The notes under the pieces are model-generated. The model worked only from the letters and a program-made list of their open reading frames with translations, made no database searches and was not told the DNA's origin. From Nitratireductor soli (GTDB lineage: Bacteria; Pseudomonadota; Alphaproteobacteria; Rhizobiales; Rhizobiaceae), in contig NZ_LFVY01000022.1 in the NCBI RefSeq assembly GCF_001050155.1, positions 17,648 through 81,647 of the forward strand: a stretch of 64,000 nt of DNA. The letters run 5' to 3'. Of this stretch, positions 8,514 to 18,371 are shown one piece after another. A program made the position numbers and the translations under genes. The number at the start of each line of letters is the position of its first letter. Within the stretch, counting starts at the first letter, position 1.

Positions 8514-9929
8514 ATGGCCCGGCTCGTCGCGATCATGAAAACGACGGCGGCGCGTCTCTCCGCGCTGTACCTCATCCTGTTCGCCGTCTGCGCCACCTTT
8601 CTCGTCATCTACATGACCTCGCTGTCGGCCCGCATGCTGGCGGTTCAGACGCGCGACACGATCAACGAGGAGGTGCGTGGCCTCGATCGCGCCTATCAGC
8701 GCGGCGGGCTGCCATTCCTGGTCCGGGTGATCGAATCGCGCGCCCGCCAGCCCGGCGCCAATCTCTATCTCCTGGCGGACGCCAATGGCCGCATCCTGTC
8801 GGGCAATGTTGAAAGCCTGCAGCCCGGCATTCTGGACGTGGTGGGCTGGACCGAGCGGCCTTTCACCTACAGCCGCTTCGGCGAGGCCGAAACCCGGCTG
8901 GCGGCGGGGCGGGAGCCGCCGCATGAGGCAATGGCGCTGGTCTTCCGCCTGCCCAATCAGATCATCGTCCTGGTCGGCCGCGATCTGGGCGAGCCCGAGC
9001 AGTTCCGCCGCGTCATGCAACGTGCCCTGGTGGTGACGCTCGTCATCATGTGCCTCGGCGCGCTGCTCATCTGGTATTTCGTCGGCCGCCGCGCCTTGAA
9101 GCGCATCGACCGCGTGTCGGCGGCCAGCCGTCGCATCATGGCCGGCGACCTGACGCGCCGCCTGCCGGTGTCGGGCGCCGGCGACGAGTTCGATCGCCTT
9201 TCGGAGAACCTCAACAAGATGCTCGACCGCATCTCCGCTCTCAATGAGGGGTTGCGCCAGGTGTCGGACAACATCGCCCATGACCTGAAAACGCCGCTGA
9301 CACGCCTGCGCAATCGTGCCGAGGCGGCGCTGGCGGGCAATCAGAAGGCGAGCGGCTATCGCGAGGCGCTCGAACGCAACATCGCCGAGTCCGACCAGTT
9401 GATCCGCACCTTCAATGCGATACTGATGATCTCCCGGCTCGAAGCCGGCTATTCCGCGGAGGCGGTTTCGACCATCGACCTGCGCGCCATCGTCGCCGAT
9501 GTGGTCGAACTCTATGAACCGGCTGCCGAAGAGCAGGGTGTCAAGCTGGAGGCGGGGATCGTCGGGCCGGCGGAACTGCGCGGCAATCGCGAACTGATCG
9601 GCCAGGCATTGTCGAACATCGTCGACAACGCCATAAAATACTCCGCCGATGCCAACCAGGCGCCGCGCGTCGGCGTGACGCTCGAAAAGACCAGTGGTGA
9701 AATCCGCCTGACGGTCAGCGACAATGGCCCCGGCGTTCCGCCCGAAGATCGCCAGCGGGTAACGGAACGCTTCGTCCGGCTTGAGGAAAGTCGTACCCAG
9801 CCGGGTTCCGGCCTCGGTCTCAGCCTTGCAAAGGCGGTGATGACATTTCATGGTGGGCACCTCGCGTTTGCCGACAATGACCCCGGTCTTGCGGTGACAA
9901 TGGTGTTTCCCGCCAGCGCATTGGTCTGA
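8514..9929 (+). CDS. HAMP-domain sensor histidine kinase
   Basis: Inner membrane sensor kinase of 471 residues partnering the regulator at 7579. A first membrane segment (about 17-35, LYLILFAVCATFLVIYM) and a second (about 172-190, VVTLVIMCLGALLIWYFV) flank a periplasmic sensor region. A HAMP linker follows, then the H-box NIAHDLKTPLTRL with His256, the N-box IVDNAIKYSAD, the DNGPGVPPEDR G1 box and the GSGLGLSLAK G2 box. The start could be ATG 8514 or ATG 8535 (MKTTAARLSA); neither has a clear Shine-Dalgarno, perhaps because the element just upstream replaced the native leader. Confidence 0.94.
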   Translation: MARLVAIMKTTAARLSALYLILFAVCATFLVIYMTSLSARMLAVQTRDTINEEVRGLDRAYQRGGLPFLVRVIESRARQPGANLYLLADANGRILSGNVESLQPGILDVVGWTERPFTYSRFGEAETRLAAGREPPHEAMALVFRLPNQIIVLVGRDLGEPEQFRRVMQRALVVTLVIMCLGALLIWYFVGRRALKRIDRVSAASRRIMAGDLTRRLPVSGAGDEFDRLSENLNKMLDRISALNEGLRQVSDNIAHDLKTPLTRLRNRAEAALAGNQKASGYREALERNIAESDQLIRTFNAILMISRLEAGYSAEAVSTIDLRAIVADVVELYEPAAEEQGVKLEAGIVGPAELRGNRELIGQALSNIVDNAIKYSADANQAPRVGVTLEKTSGEIRLTVSDNGPGVPPEDRQRVTERFVRLEESRTQPGSGLGLSLAKAVMTFHGGHLAFADNDPGLAVTMVFPASALV

Positions 9930-9970
9930 ACGTCGGAAGTGGTTTCCGCCAGGCCCGGCGCCTGGCTCTA

Positions 9971-10071
9971 AAGCAATCCCAGGAAAAGTGGGAACCGGTT
10001 TTCCGTCCGGAATTGCGTAAAAACAAAGAGATAGAGCGGGGCAGCGTTTCCATGAAACGATGAGCCGGTCT
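9971..10071. repeat. Rhizobial palindromic repeat, copy A, upstream of glnE
   Basis: The left part contains an inverted repeat around AGTGGGAACCGGTTTTCC. The right part, 10028-10071, is 41/44 identical to 33639-33682 and contains the perfect palindrome CGTTTC-CAT-GAAACG. It ends 25 bp before the glnE start codon. It resembles dispersed intergenic palindromes common in Mesorhizobium-type genomes. Confidence 0.7.
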
Positions 10072-10096
10072 AAACGGCTCCCGAAAGGATGCGTGA

Positions 10097-13051
10097 ATGG
10101 CGCCAAGCGCTGCGGACGGACGTGTGTGGTTCAACGTGCCGGTGAATGCGCTGCCGTCGGTCGAGGCGGAAGCGGCGTCGGAGGCGCTGGAGATCGTCGC
10201 GGGGGCCGCCGGCGAGGCCGGGGCCCGGCGTCTGTCGGCGCTGCTTGCAGCCGACGCGCCGCTCACCGCCTTCCTGTCCACCGTGTTTGCCCTGTCGCCC
10301 TTCCTGCGCGATTGCGCGCGGCGCAATCCTCTGGCGCTCGAAGCGCTGTTCGACGCACCGCTGGACCAGCGCCTGGAAACGTTGCTCGACGATATCGGGG
10401 CCAGCGCCTACGCCGAAGATCAGAGCGAGAGCGGCATGATGAAGGCGCTGCGCGGCTTCAAGGCCGAGGCGCATTTCCTCATCGCCCTGGCCCGGCTTGC
10501 CGGCGCCGCCGACACCGAGCTGACGACGCTGCGCTTGAGCAGGCTTGCCGACGCCTGTGTCGGCGCGGCCGTCGATTATCTTCTTCTCGACGCGCACCGG
10601 GCCGGCAAGCTGCAACTGCCCGATCCCGCCCATCCGGCCAGGGACAGCGGCTGGGTGCTCCTGGCCATGGGCAAGCTGGGCGCCAACGAGCTGAATTTCT
10701 CCTCCGACATCGACCTGATCGTTCTCATCGACCCGCACGCGCCGGCGATTCCCGAGCCTTATGAAGCCGTCGACCTGTTCGTCCGGCTGACGCGCCGGCT
10801 GGTGCGCATCCTCCAGGACCGCACCGAGAACGGCTATGTGTTCCGCACCGACCTGCGGCTGCGCCCCGACCCAGGCTCGACGCCGCTTGCCCTCCCGCTG
10901 GAGGCGGCGTTGCATTATTACGAAAGCCGCGGCCAGAACTGGGAGCGCGCAGCGATGATCAAGGCGCGGCCCATTGCCGGCGATCTGGCCGCCGGTAGCG
11001 GCTTCCTGAAAGAGCTGCAGCCCTATGTCTGGCGCAAATACCTCGACTATGCGGCGATTGCCGACGTCCATTCCATCAAGCGCCAGATCCACGCGCACAA
11101 GGGGCATGGCGAGGTGGCGGTCAAGGGCCACAACGTCAAGCTCGGCCGCGGCGGCATCCGCGAGATCGAGTTCTTCGTTCAGACCCAGCAGCTCATCGCC
11201 GGCGGCCGGTTCCCCGCGCTGCGCGGCCGCAAGACGGTGGCGATGCTCGGTGAGCTTGCCGCCTGCGGCTGGATCGACGCCGAGGCGCGCGATGCGCTGA
11301 CCCGGCAATACTGGTTCCTGCGCGATGTCGAGCACGCGCTGCAGATGGTCGCCGACGAGCAGACCCACACATTGCCGGAGGATGATGAGGGGCTGGAGCA
11401 GATCGCCCATCTGCTCGGCTTCGACAGCGCCGACACCTTCTCCGAGACCTTCCGCCAGTCGCTTCGACTGGTTGAAAAGCACTATGCGGCACTGTTCGAG
11501 ACCGCGCCGCAGCTATCGCGCGGCATCGGCAATCTCGTCTTCACCGGAGATGTCGATGACCCCGACACGCTGGAAACCCTGAGCGAGCTTGGTTTTTCGC
11601 GGCCGAGCGACATGTGCCGCGTCATCCGTGGCTGGCATTATGGCCGCTACAGGGCGACGCAATCGGCCGAGGCGCGCGAAAGGCTGACGGAACTGACGCC
11701 GGCGCTGCTCGAGGCGTTCGGCCGCACGCGGCGCGCCGACGAGGCGCTGCTGCGTTTCGATGCGTTCCTTGGCGGCCTGCCGGCCGGGATCCAGCTCTTT
11801 TCCCTGCTTCAATCGAACCCGGCGCTGCTGGAAATGCTCGTCAGCATCATGGGTGCCGCACCGCGTCTCGCCGCCATCATCACCAAACGGCCGCACGTCT
11901 TCGACGGCCTGCTCGATCCGGCGCTTCTTTCGGAACTGCCCGACCGCGCCTATCTTGCCGAGCGGCTTGAAGCATTCCTCGCCGGCGCGCAGCTTTATGA
12001 GGAAATCCTCGACCGGCTGCGCATCTTCGCCGCCGAGCAGAAATTCCTCATCGGCATTCGTCTCCTGACCGGCGCCATCGATGCCAGCCGCGCCGGCAAG
12101 GCATTTTCCGACCTGGCGGATCTGACCGTCAGCGCCGCCCTCGACGCGGTCATCGCCAATTTCGCCCTGCGCCATGGGACCGTGCCCGGCGGCAAGGTTG
12201 CCATTCTCGGCATGGGCAAGCTTGGCAGCCGCGAACTGACGGCCGGCTCTGACATCGACCTGATCCTGCTTTACGATCATGCGCCCGACGCCGAACAGTC
12301 GGACGGTGAAAAGCCGCTTGCCCCTTCCGAATACTATACGCGCCTGACGCAGCGCCTGATCGCCGCCGTTTCCGCGCCGACCGCCGAGGGGGTCCTCTAC
12401 GAACTCGACCTGCGCCTGCGCCCTTCCGGCAACAAGGGGCCGGTGGCCACGCAGGTCGAAGCCTTCGGCCGCTATCAGCGCCAGGATGCCTGGACATGGG
12501 AGCACATGGCGCTGACCCGCGCCCGCGGCATCGCCGGCGATGCCGAATTGCGCGCCGTTGTCGAGGTCGAGGTGGCCGCGATCCTCGCCATCCCGCGTGA
12601 GCGCCACGCCATTTTCGCCAAGGCGGTGGAGATGCGCGCGCTCCTGGAAGAAGAAAAGCCGCCGCGCGATTTGTGGGACTTGAAACTCGTGCCGGGCGGC
12701 CTGATCGATCTCGAGTTCATCGCCCAGGTGGCGGTGCTGGGCGGCTGCTGCGAGGAGGGCGTCTTGTCGACGGCGACCGTTGATGTGCTGGCCAGTCTCG
12801 CGCCGGATTTCTGCCCGCCGCAGCCGCGCCAGGAATTGGTCGAGGCGCATCAGCTCTACACGATGCTGACGCAGACGACGCGCCTGTGCCTGGAAGGCGG
12901 GTTCGATCCCGAGGAAGCACCGCCGGGCTTCGCCGATCTCCTGCTGCGCCAGACGGATCTGCCGGAACTGGCGATTCTGGCCGCCCACGTGGAGGAAACG
13001 GCCAAGCGCGTGCGCGGTCATTTCGAGCAACTGCTCGGCAACAAACAATGA
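10097..13051 (+). CDS. glnE: Bifunctional glutamine synthetase adenylyltransferase/deadenylase
   Basis: Adds AMP to and removes it from glutamine synthetase in response to nitrogen status relayed by PII. The 984-residue length fits the family. Two nucleotidyltransferase halves are visible, each with its signature: LLAMGKLGANELNFSSDIDL (about 188-207, deadenylylating half) and ILGMGKLGSRELTAGSDIDL (about 703-722, adenylylating half), each followed by an acidic DLRLRP element. ATG 10097 is the first start after the palindromic repeat; GAAAGGATG lies a few bases upstream. The gene is convergent with the PleC-like kinase, with only 6 bp between the stops. Confidence 0.97.
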   Translation: MAPSAADGRVWFNVPVNALPSVEAEAASEALEIVAGAAGEAGARRLSALLAADAPLTAFLSTVFALSPFLRDCARRNPLALEALFDAPLDQRLETLLDDIGASAYAEDQSESGMMKALRGFKAEAHFLIALARLAGAADTELTTLRLSRLADACVGAAVDYLLLDAHRAGKLQLPDPAHPARDSGWVLLAMGKLGANELNFSSDIDLIVLIDPHAPAIPEPYEAVDLFVRLTRRLVRILQDRTENGYVFRTDLRLRPDPGSTPLALPLEAALHYYESRGQNWERAAMIKARPIAGDLAAGSGFLKELQPYVWRKYLDYAAIADVHSIKRQIHAHKGHGEVAVKGHNVKLGRGGIREIEFFVQTQQLIAGGRFPALRGRKTVAMLGELAACGWIDAEARDALTRQYWFLRDVEHALQMVADEQTHTLPEDDEGLEQIAHLLGFDSADTFSETFRQSLRLVEKHYAALFETAPQLSRGIGNLVFTGDVDDPDTLETLSELGFSRPSDMCRVIRGWHYGRYRATQSAEARERLTELTPALLEAFGRTRRADEALLRFDAFLGGLPAGIQLFSLLQSNPALLEMLVSIMGAAPRLAAIITKRPHVFDGLLDPALLSELPDRAYLAERLEAFLAGAQLYEEILDRLRIFAAEQKFLIGIRLLTGAIDASRAGKAFSDLADLTVSAALDAVIANFALRHGTVPGGKVAILGMGKLGSRELTAGSDIDLILLYDHAPDAEQSDGEKPLAPSEYYTRLTQRLIAAVSAPTAEGVLYELDLRLRPSGNKGPVATQVEAFGRYQRQDAWTWEHMALTRARGIAGDAELRAVVEVEVAAILAIPRERHAIFAKAVEMRALLEEEKPPRDLWDLKLVPGGLIDLEFIAQVAVLGGCCEEGVLSTATVDVLASLAPDFCPPQPRQELVEAHQLYTMLTQTTRLCLEGGFDPEEAPPGFADLLLRQTDLPELAILAAHVEETAKRVRGHFEQLLGNKQ

Positions 13052-13057
13052 ACCGTT

Positions 13058-15397
13058 TCAGGCGGCGGCCGGTGCCTTGCGCTTCTCCTGGGTCGGGATG
13101 CGCACGGAAACCACCGTGCCGACGCCTTCGGTCGAGCGGATTTTCAGGATGCCGCCATGCAGCTCTGCCAGCGAGCGTGAGATGGCGAGCCCCAGGCCGG
13201 AGCCGGTGTGGTTCTTCGAGAACTGGTTCTGAACCTGCTCGAAGGGGCGCCCGAGCTTCTTCAGCGCCTCACGCGGAATGCCGCAGCCCGAATCCTCGAT
13301 GGTCAGCGTCACCGCCGGCCCGACCTTGCGCGCCCGCAAGGTGATGTGCCCGCCTTCTCCGGTAAACTTGACGGCATTCGACAGGAGGTTGATGACGATC
13401 TGCTTGATCGCCCGGCGATCGGCGAAAAGCGTCATCGAGTCCGGAATATCGGCCTTGACCTCGATCGACTTCTCCGTCGCCTGCAGGACGATGACGCGCA
13501 TCGTCTCGCGGATCAGCGGGCACAGGTCGATTTCCTCGCAATCGACCGAGAACTGGCCGGCCTCGATCTTCGACATGTCGAGAATGTCGTTGATGACACC
13601 CAGCAGATACGAGCCGCTGGCGCAGATATCGCGCACATACTCGTCGTAGCGCTCTGCCCCGAGCGGGCCGAACAGGCCCGATTGCATCACTTCCGAGAAA
13701 CCGATGATGGCGTTGAGCGGCGTGCGCAATTCATGCGACATGTTGGCCAGAAACTCGGATTTCGCCCGGTTGGCGGCTTCGGCCCGCTCGGTCTCGCGCA
13801 TGTATTTGCGGTTCAGCTCGCTGAGTTCCTTTGTGCGTTCCTGCTCGGCGCGCCGGGCGATGCTGAGATCGTGGATCGTCGCCATCAGGCGGCGTTCGCT
13901 GTCGACCAGCTTGCCCTGGTGCTGTTTCAACTGGGTGATCTCGGTGCCGACCGAAACGGTGCCGCCGTCGCGCGTCTTCAACTCCGTCACCTGCAGCCAG
14001 CGTCCGTCCGACAATTGCCGTTCATAAGTCGCGCCGCTGTTCGGGCCGGTGGAATTGACCAGCCGGCGCTCGGAACGATAGGCCGGGATCAGGGCCTCGA
14101 TGTCGCGCCGCCGCACGCCCGGCACGATCACCGCCGGATCGATGCCGGTATCCTGCTGGTACTTGCTGTTGCACATCACCAGCCGCTCCGCATAGTCCCA
14201 CAGGACGAAGCTTTCGGTGATGTTCTCGATCGCTGTGCGCAGTCTCTGGTCGGCCGCTTCCGATTGCTGGACCAGCGTGCGCTGCTCGGTAACGTCGACG
14301 GCGATGCCGATCAGGTGGAGTTCCGGCGCCTGCGGATCGACCACCTGGGCGCGGGCGCGCATCCACACCCAATGCCCCTCGGCATGGCGCATGCGGAAGA
14401 CGCGGTCCACATGGTCGATCTCGCGCGCCATGATGCGGTTGGCGAGTTCGAACAGATCGCCGTCGTCGGGATGGATGATCGTCGACACTTCGCCGAAGGA
14501 GAGCATCTCCTCGGTCGGCTCATAGCCGAGCATGTCGAACATCGAGCGCGACCAGAACATCTTGCCGCGCACCATGTCCCAGTCCCACAGGCCGCATTTG
14601 CCGCGCACCATCGCCATGTCGATGCGCTGATGCGCCTCGAGATAGATGCGGTCGGCCGCCTGGGCCCGCGCCGCTTGGCTGAAATAGGCATACAGGATGA
14701 CCATCAGTATGCCGGCGGTCAGGGCGAACAGGGTGACATTCAGGGAAACGGCCCGCCGCCATTCGGCAAACAGCGTGTCGCGCGAGGTCAGCGCCACCGC
14801 CGCGCCGTCCTGGCCGGAGACATGGACCAGCGAGGCGAGCCAGGGTGCGCCGTTGATCGTCACATCCATCACGCCGGCACGCGCGCCGAACAGGAACAGC
14901 GGCTGGCCGCCCGTCAAGACGTCGTCGAGCAGGCGCCCCACCAGTTCCTGCCCGTTGGCCGAGCTGGCAACGACGCTGAACCGCGCGTCCGTGACGGCGA
15001 GAATGCGCTTTTCGGGCGAGCCGATGCGGCGCGTCGCCTCTTCGATCAGCATGCGCGCGCGTTGCGTGCGGTCGCCGTCGTCGGAGGTTTCGACCGCCAG
15101 CGTCGTGGCCAGTGAATCGGCGGCCAGCGCCAGCATGGTGCGCGCGTCGCGCTCCACGTCGTCGCGCCAGGCCAGCAGCGACAAAAAGCGCGCCGCCGCG
15201 ACGACGAGCAGGAAAATGATGATCAGGATCGGAATCGAGCGGCGCAGATAGGGCTCGATCGCCAGCAGGCGCTCATAGGCGGGCGCGGCAATAATCTTGG
15301 CGTTTCCAGCCAGTCCCATGCGCGATCCGCGTCGGGGTCGTGGTCTGGCAGAGATACCCCCGATAAGGGGTACAGCCCATCCCTGCGCCTTCGCCAT
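13058..15397 (-). CDS. pleC: PAS-domain hybrid-less sensor histidine kinase, PleC-like
   Basis: A membrane sensor kinase of about 779 residues. After an N-terminal membrane segment (SIPILIIIFLLVVAAARFLSL) there is an extracytoplasmic region, a second segment (LFALTAGILMVILYAYF), PAS domains (for example VRGKCGLWDWDMVRGKMFWS and TESFVLWDYAERLVMCNSKY), a coiled linker and the kinase core. The H-box NMSHELRTPLNAIIGFSEVM has its histidine near residue 555; N-box LLSNAVKFTGEGG and G-boxes IEDSGCGIP and GSGLGLAISR follow. I chose the ATG at 15397, which has GAGGGAG 8 nt upstream; ATG 15463 would add 22 residues. The gene order next to glnE recalls S. meliloti PleC, a cell-cycle kinase/phosphatase acting on DivK. 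The exact orthology is an inference. Confidence 0.85.
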   Translation of the reverse strand: MAKAQGWAVPLIGGISARPRPRRGSRMGLAGNAKIIAAPAYERLLAIEPYLRRSIPILIIIFLLVVAAARFLSLLAWRDDVERDARTMLALAADSLATTLAVETSDDGDRTQRARMLIEEATRRIGSPEKRILAVTDARFSVVASSANGQELVGRLLDDVLTGGQPLFLFGARAGVMDVTINGAPWLASLVHVSGQDGAAVALTSRDTLFAEWRRAVSLNVTLFALTAGILMVILYAYFSQAARAQAADRIYLEAHQRIDMAMVRGKCGLWDWDMVRGKMFWSRSMFDMLGYEPTEEMLSFGEVSTIIHPDDGDLFELANRIMAREIDHVDRVFRMRHAEGHWVWMRARAQVVDPQAPELHLIGIAVDVTEQRTLVQQSEAADQRLRTAIENITESFVLWDYAERLVMCNSKYQQDTGIDPAVIVPGVRRRDIEALIPAYRSERRLVNSTGPNSGATYERQLSDGRWLQVTELKTRDGGTVSVGTEITQLKQHQGKLVDSERRLMATIHDLSIARRAEQERTKELSELNRKYMRETERAEAANRAKSEFLANMSHELRTPLNAIIGFSEVMQSGLFGPLGAERYDEYVRDICASGSYLLGVINDILDMSKIEAGQFSVDCEEIDLCPLIRETMRVIVLQATEKSIEVKADIPDSMTLFADRRAIKQIVINLLSNAVKFTGEGGHITLRARKVGPAVTLTIEDSGCGIPREALKKLGRPFEQVQNQFSKNHTGSGLGLAISRSLAELHGGILKIRSTEGVGTVVSVRIPTQEKRKAPAAA

Positions 15398-15538
15398 CCG
15401 ACGGGCTCCCTCGTTCCTTGTTAAGTCAGGTGATTCGTTACCGCCAACAGCCGAATCATCCATAAGGAATCAAAGGTGATTCGCCTTGTCCAGTGGCGAA
15501 TGTAAAAAAGAACTTAACGCGCCCCGTTCAGGCCGGTC

Positions 15539-18187
15539 TCAAGCGAGCGTGCGCTCGACGATATCGGCCAGATCGCGCGACAGGTTCTTGCGCTGTGCCA
15601 TCTCCACCAGCACCTGCCGCGCATGCTCGCGCCGTCCGCTTTCCAGCGCCCGCCAGGAGCGAAACGCGGTCGCCAGCCGTGCCGCCACCTGCGGATTGTG
15701 CTTCTCCAGCGCCAGAACCGTATCGGCCACCAGCCGGTAGCCCGACCCGTCGGCGCTGTGAAAACCGGTCTGGTTGGCCATGGCGAACGTGCCGATCAGC
15801 GCGCGGACCCGGTTCGGATTGGTCAGCGAGAAATGGGCATGCCCCATCAGCTCACGCATCAGCGCCACCGTGTCGGGCGAGGGGATCATCGCCTGGATCT
15901 GGAACCATTTGTCGAGCACCAGCGGATTGTCCCGGTACTGCGCCTCGAGCCGGGCAAGCGCCTCGCGGCTTTCCTCGCGGTCGTGGAAATGGTGCGCCAG
16001 AACGGTCAGCGCCGCTGCCCGGTCGGTCATGTTGTCGGCCGTGTCGAACTGCTGCTTGGCGGGCGCCGGGTCGCCGGCGGCCAGCGCCATGTATTCGATC
16101 AGCGTGTTGCGCAGCGCCCGCCGCCCGGCGCCGGCCGCATCGGGCGCGAATGGGGCGTTGTCGTGCAGGCCGGCGTAGAGGTTGGTAAAATCCGTATGCC
16201 CCGCCTCGGCGATTGCCGAAAGCAGCGCCATGCGCGCCGCATAGATCGCGTCGGGGTCGATGTTCTCGCCGATCTCGCGGGCGACGTCTGCTTCCGCCGG
16301 CAGTGTCAGCGCCAGCGCGCGAAACGCCGCTTCCAGCGCGTCGTCGCGGGCAATCTCCGCCGCAAGCGCCACCAGTTCCTCGGAAAACGCGATCTCCCGT
16401 CCGCCCCGCTGCCGCCGCGTCGCGCTGATCAGCGCTTCGCTGAACAGCGTGTTGAGCGCCTGCCAGCGCGAAAACGGGTCCCGGTCGTGCCGGGCGAGAA
16501 ACAGTCGTTCCTTCGGCTTGCTGCCGATTGACAGGGTGACGGGCGCCGAGAAGCCGCGGTTGATCGACAGCACCGGCCGCGCTTTCAGCCCGGTGAAGCG
16601 CACGCTGTGGTGCCGTTTGCGCAGGTGAATGACACCATCCTCCACCGTCGCGCCCTCGGCGCTTTCATAGTCCATGTCGATGCCGTCGGGCCCGACCAGT
16701 CCGAAGGCGAGGGGGATATGCATCAGCCGCTTGCGGCTTTCCGACGGCGTCGGCGGCACCGATTGCTCGATCTCCACCGTCAGCGTGCCGGCCTTGGCGT
16801 CGTGGCGCGTGGCGATCGCCACGTTCGGCGTTCCCGCCTGATGGTACCACAGGGCGAATTGCGCTAGGTCGCGGCCCGAGGCGTCCTCGAAAGCCTTGAC
16901 GAAGTCCTCGATGGTGACGGCCTGTCCGTCGTGCCGCTCGAAATACAGGTCCATGCCGGCGCGGAAGGCTTCCTGGCCGAGGACGGTGCGGATCATGCGC
17001 ACCACTTCCGAGCCCTTCTCGTAGACGGTTGCCGTGTAGAAATTGTTGATCTCGCGAAAGCGGCGCGGCCGCACCGGATGCGCCAGCGGCCCCTGGTCCT
17101 CGGGAAACTGATGCGCCCGCAGCGCCCGCACTTCCGCGATGCGCTTGACGGCCCGCGAGCGCTGGTCGGCGGAGAATTCATGATCGCGGAAGACGGTCAG
17201 GCCTTCCTTCAGGCAAAGCTGGAACCAATCGCGGCAAGTGATTCTGTTGCCTGTCCAATTGTGGAAATACTCATGGGCGATGATCGCCTCGATATTGGCG
17301 AAGTCGAGATCGGTCGCCGTGTCGGCGTCGGCCAGCACATATTTGTCGTTGAAGACGTTGAGCCCCTTGTTCTCCATGGCGCCCATGTTGAAATCCGACA
17401 CGGCGACGATGTTGAACACATCGAGATCATACTCGCGGCCGAAGCGCTCTTCATCCCAGCGCATCGAGCGCTTCAGCGAATCCATCGCGTAAGCGGCGCG
17501 ATCTTCCTTGCCGCGTTCGACATAGATCGCCAGATCCACCGGGCGGCCGGAAGCGGTGGTGAAGGTGTCGGTCACCGCGCCCAGATCGCCGGCAACGAGA
17601 GCGAACAGATAGGAGGGCTTGGGATGCGGATCGTGCCAGACGGCGAAATGCCGGCCCCCATCCAGCGTGCCCTTCTCGACGGGGTTGCCGTTCGACAACA
17701 GGAGCGGCGTCTCCTTGCGGTCCGCCTCGATGCGCACCGTGTAGACGCTGAGGATATCCGGCCGATCGAGGAAATAGGTGATGCGGCGAAACCCTTCGGC
17801 CTCGCATTGGGTGCAGAACACGCCGTTTGAAACGTATAGCCCCATCAGGGCCTTGTTCTTCGCCGGCGCCAGCCTTGTTTCGATGGTCAGCTCGAACTGT
17901 CCGGCATGCGGCAGCTTTTTCAGGACCAGCCTGTCCGGCGAGGCTTCAAACGCGTCCGCATCCGCCTTGGCGCCATTGATGGCGAGCTTCGCCAGCACCA
18001 GGCCGTCGCCGTCCAGCTCCAGCGGCGCCGTCACCGCAACGCCGCGCCGCCGCTCGACCTTCAGCGTCGCCGTCACCAGCGTTTCATCGGCTCCAAGACG
18101 GAAAGTGAGCCTCACCTGTGGAATGAGATAATCGCTCTGCCGATAATCCTCGAGGCGAAAAACCTGGCCGCTGTCCTTAAGCATCAC
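15539..18187 (-). CDS. pepN: Aminopeptidase N (M1 zinc metallopeptidase)
   Basis: Cytoplasmic M1-family aminopeptidase that removes N-terminal residues from peptides, 882 residues, the usual length of the bacterial PepN form. The substrate-anchoring motif GAMEN is at residues 269-273. The zinc site HEYFH has His305, Glu306 and His309, and the third ligand lies in the ENLTVFRDHEFSAD-type segment (here KEGLTVFRDHEFSAD). The long alpha-helical C-terminal domain is complete. It is transcribed toward the PleC-like gene with a gap of about 75 bp to the longest reading of that gene, and divergently from the molybdoenzyme gene at 18372. Confidence 0.97.
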   Translation of the reverse strand: MMLKDSGQVFRLEDYRQSDYLIPQVRLTFRLGADETLVTATLKVERRRGVAVTAPLELDGDGLVLAKLAINGAKADADAFEASPDRLVLKKLPHAGQFELTIETRLAPAKNKALMGLYVSNGVFCTQCEAEGFRRITYFLDRPDILSVYTVRIEADRKETPLLLSNGNPVEKGTLDGGRHFAVWHDPHPKPSYLFALVAGDLGAVTDTFTTASGRPVDLAIYVERGKEDRAAYAMDSLKRSMRWDEERFGREYDLDVFNIVAVSDFNMGAMENKGLNVFNDKYVLADADTATDLDFANIEAIIAHEYFHNWTGNRITCRDWFQLCLKEGLTVFRDHEFSADQRSRAVKRIAEVRALRAHQFPEDQGPLAHPVRPRRFREINNFYTATVYEKGSEVVRMIRTVLGQEAFRAGMDLYFERHDGQAVTIEDFVKAFEDASGRDLAQFALWYHQAGTPNVAIATRHDAKAGTLTVEIEQSVPPTPSESRKRLMHIPLAFGLVGPDGIDMDYESAEGATVEDGVIHLRKRHHSVRFTGLKARPVLSINRGFSAPVTLSIGSKPKERLFLARHDRDPFSRWQALNTLFSEALISATRRQRGGREIAFSEELVALAAEIARDDALEAAFRALALTLPAEADVAREIGENIDPDAIYAARMALLSAIAEAGHTDFTNLYAGLHDNAPFAPDAAGAGRRALRNTLIEYMALAAGDPAPAKQQFDTADNMTDRAAALTVLAHHFHDREESREALARLEAQYRDNPLVLDKWFQIQAMIPSPDTVALMRELMGHAHFSLTNPNRVRALIGTFAMANQTGFHSADGSGYRLVADTVLALEKHNPQVAARLATAFRSWRALESGRREHARQVLVEMAQRKNLSRDLADIVERTLA

Positions 18188-18371
18188 GTCTCTTCCTATG
18201 ACCTCGAGCGCCTGACGGCAATTTGTCAGACCACTGGTCCAACAAAATCGGATTGTTGCTCTTTACACAATCATGCGGCTCGACAAAACTAAGGTCTCGA
18301 ACATCGCCCGATTGTTTCCAGCCAGCTTTTTGAATGTCGGCCGCGCTGCGATTGGCCAGAAGGAATTCCGC

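Noticed and set aside
13208..15115. A 635-codon plus-strand open frame
   Set aside because: Antisense to the PleC-like kinase, whose H, N and G boxes are all intact; the frame has no recognisable domain.
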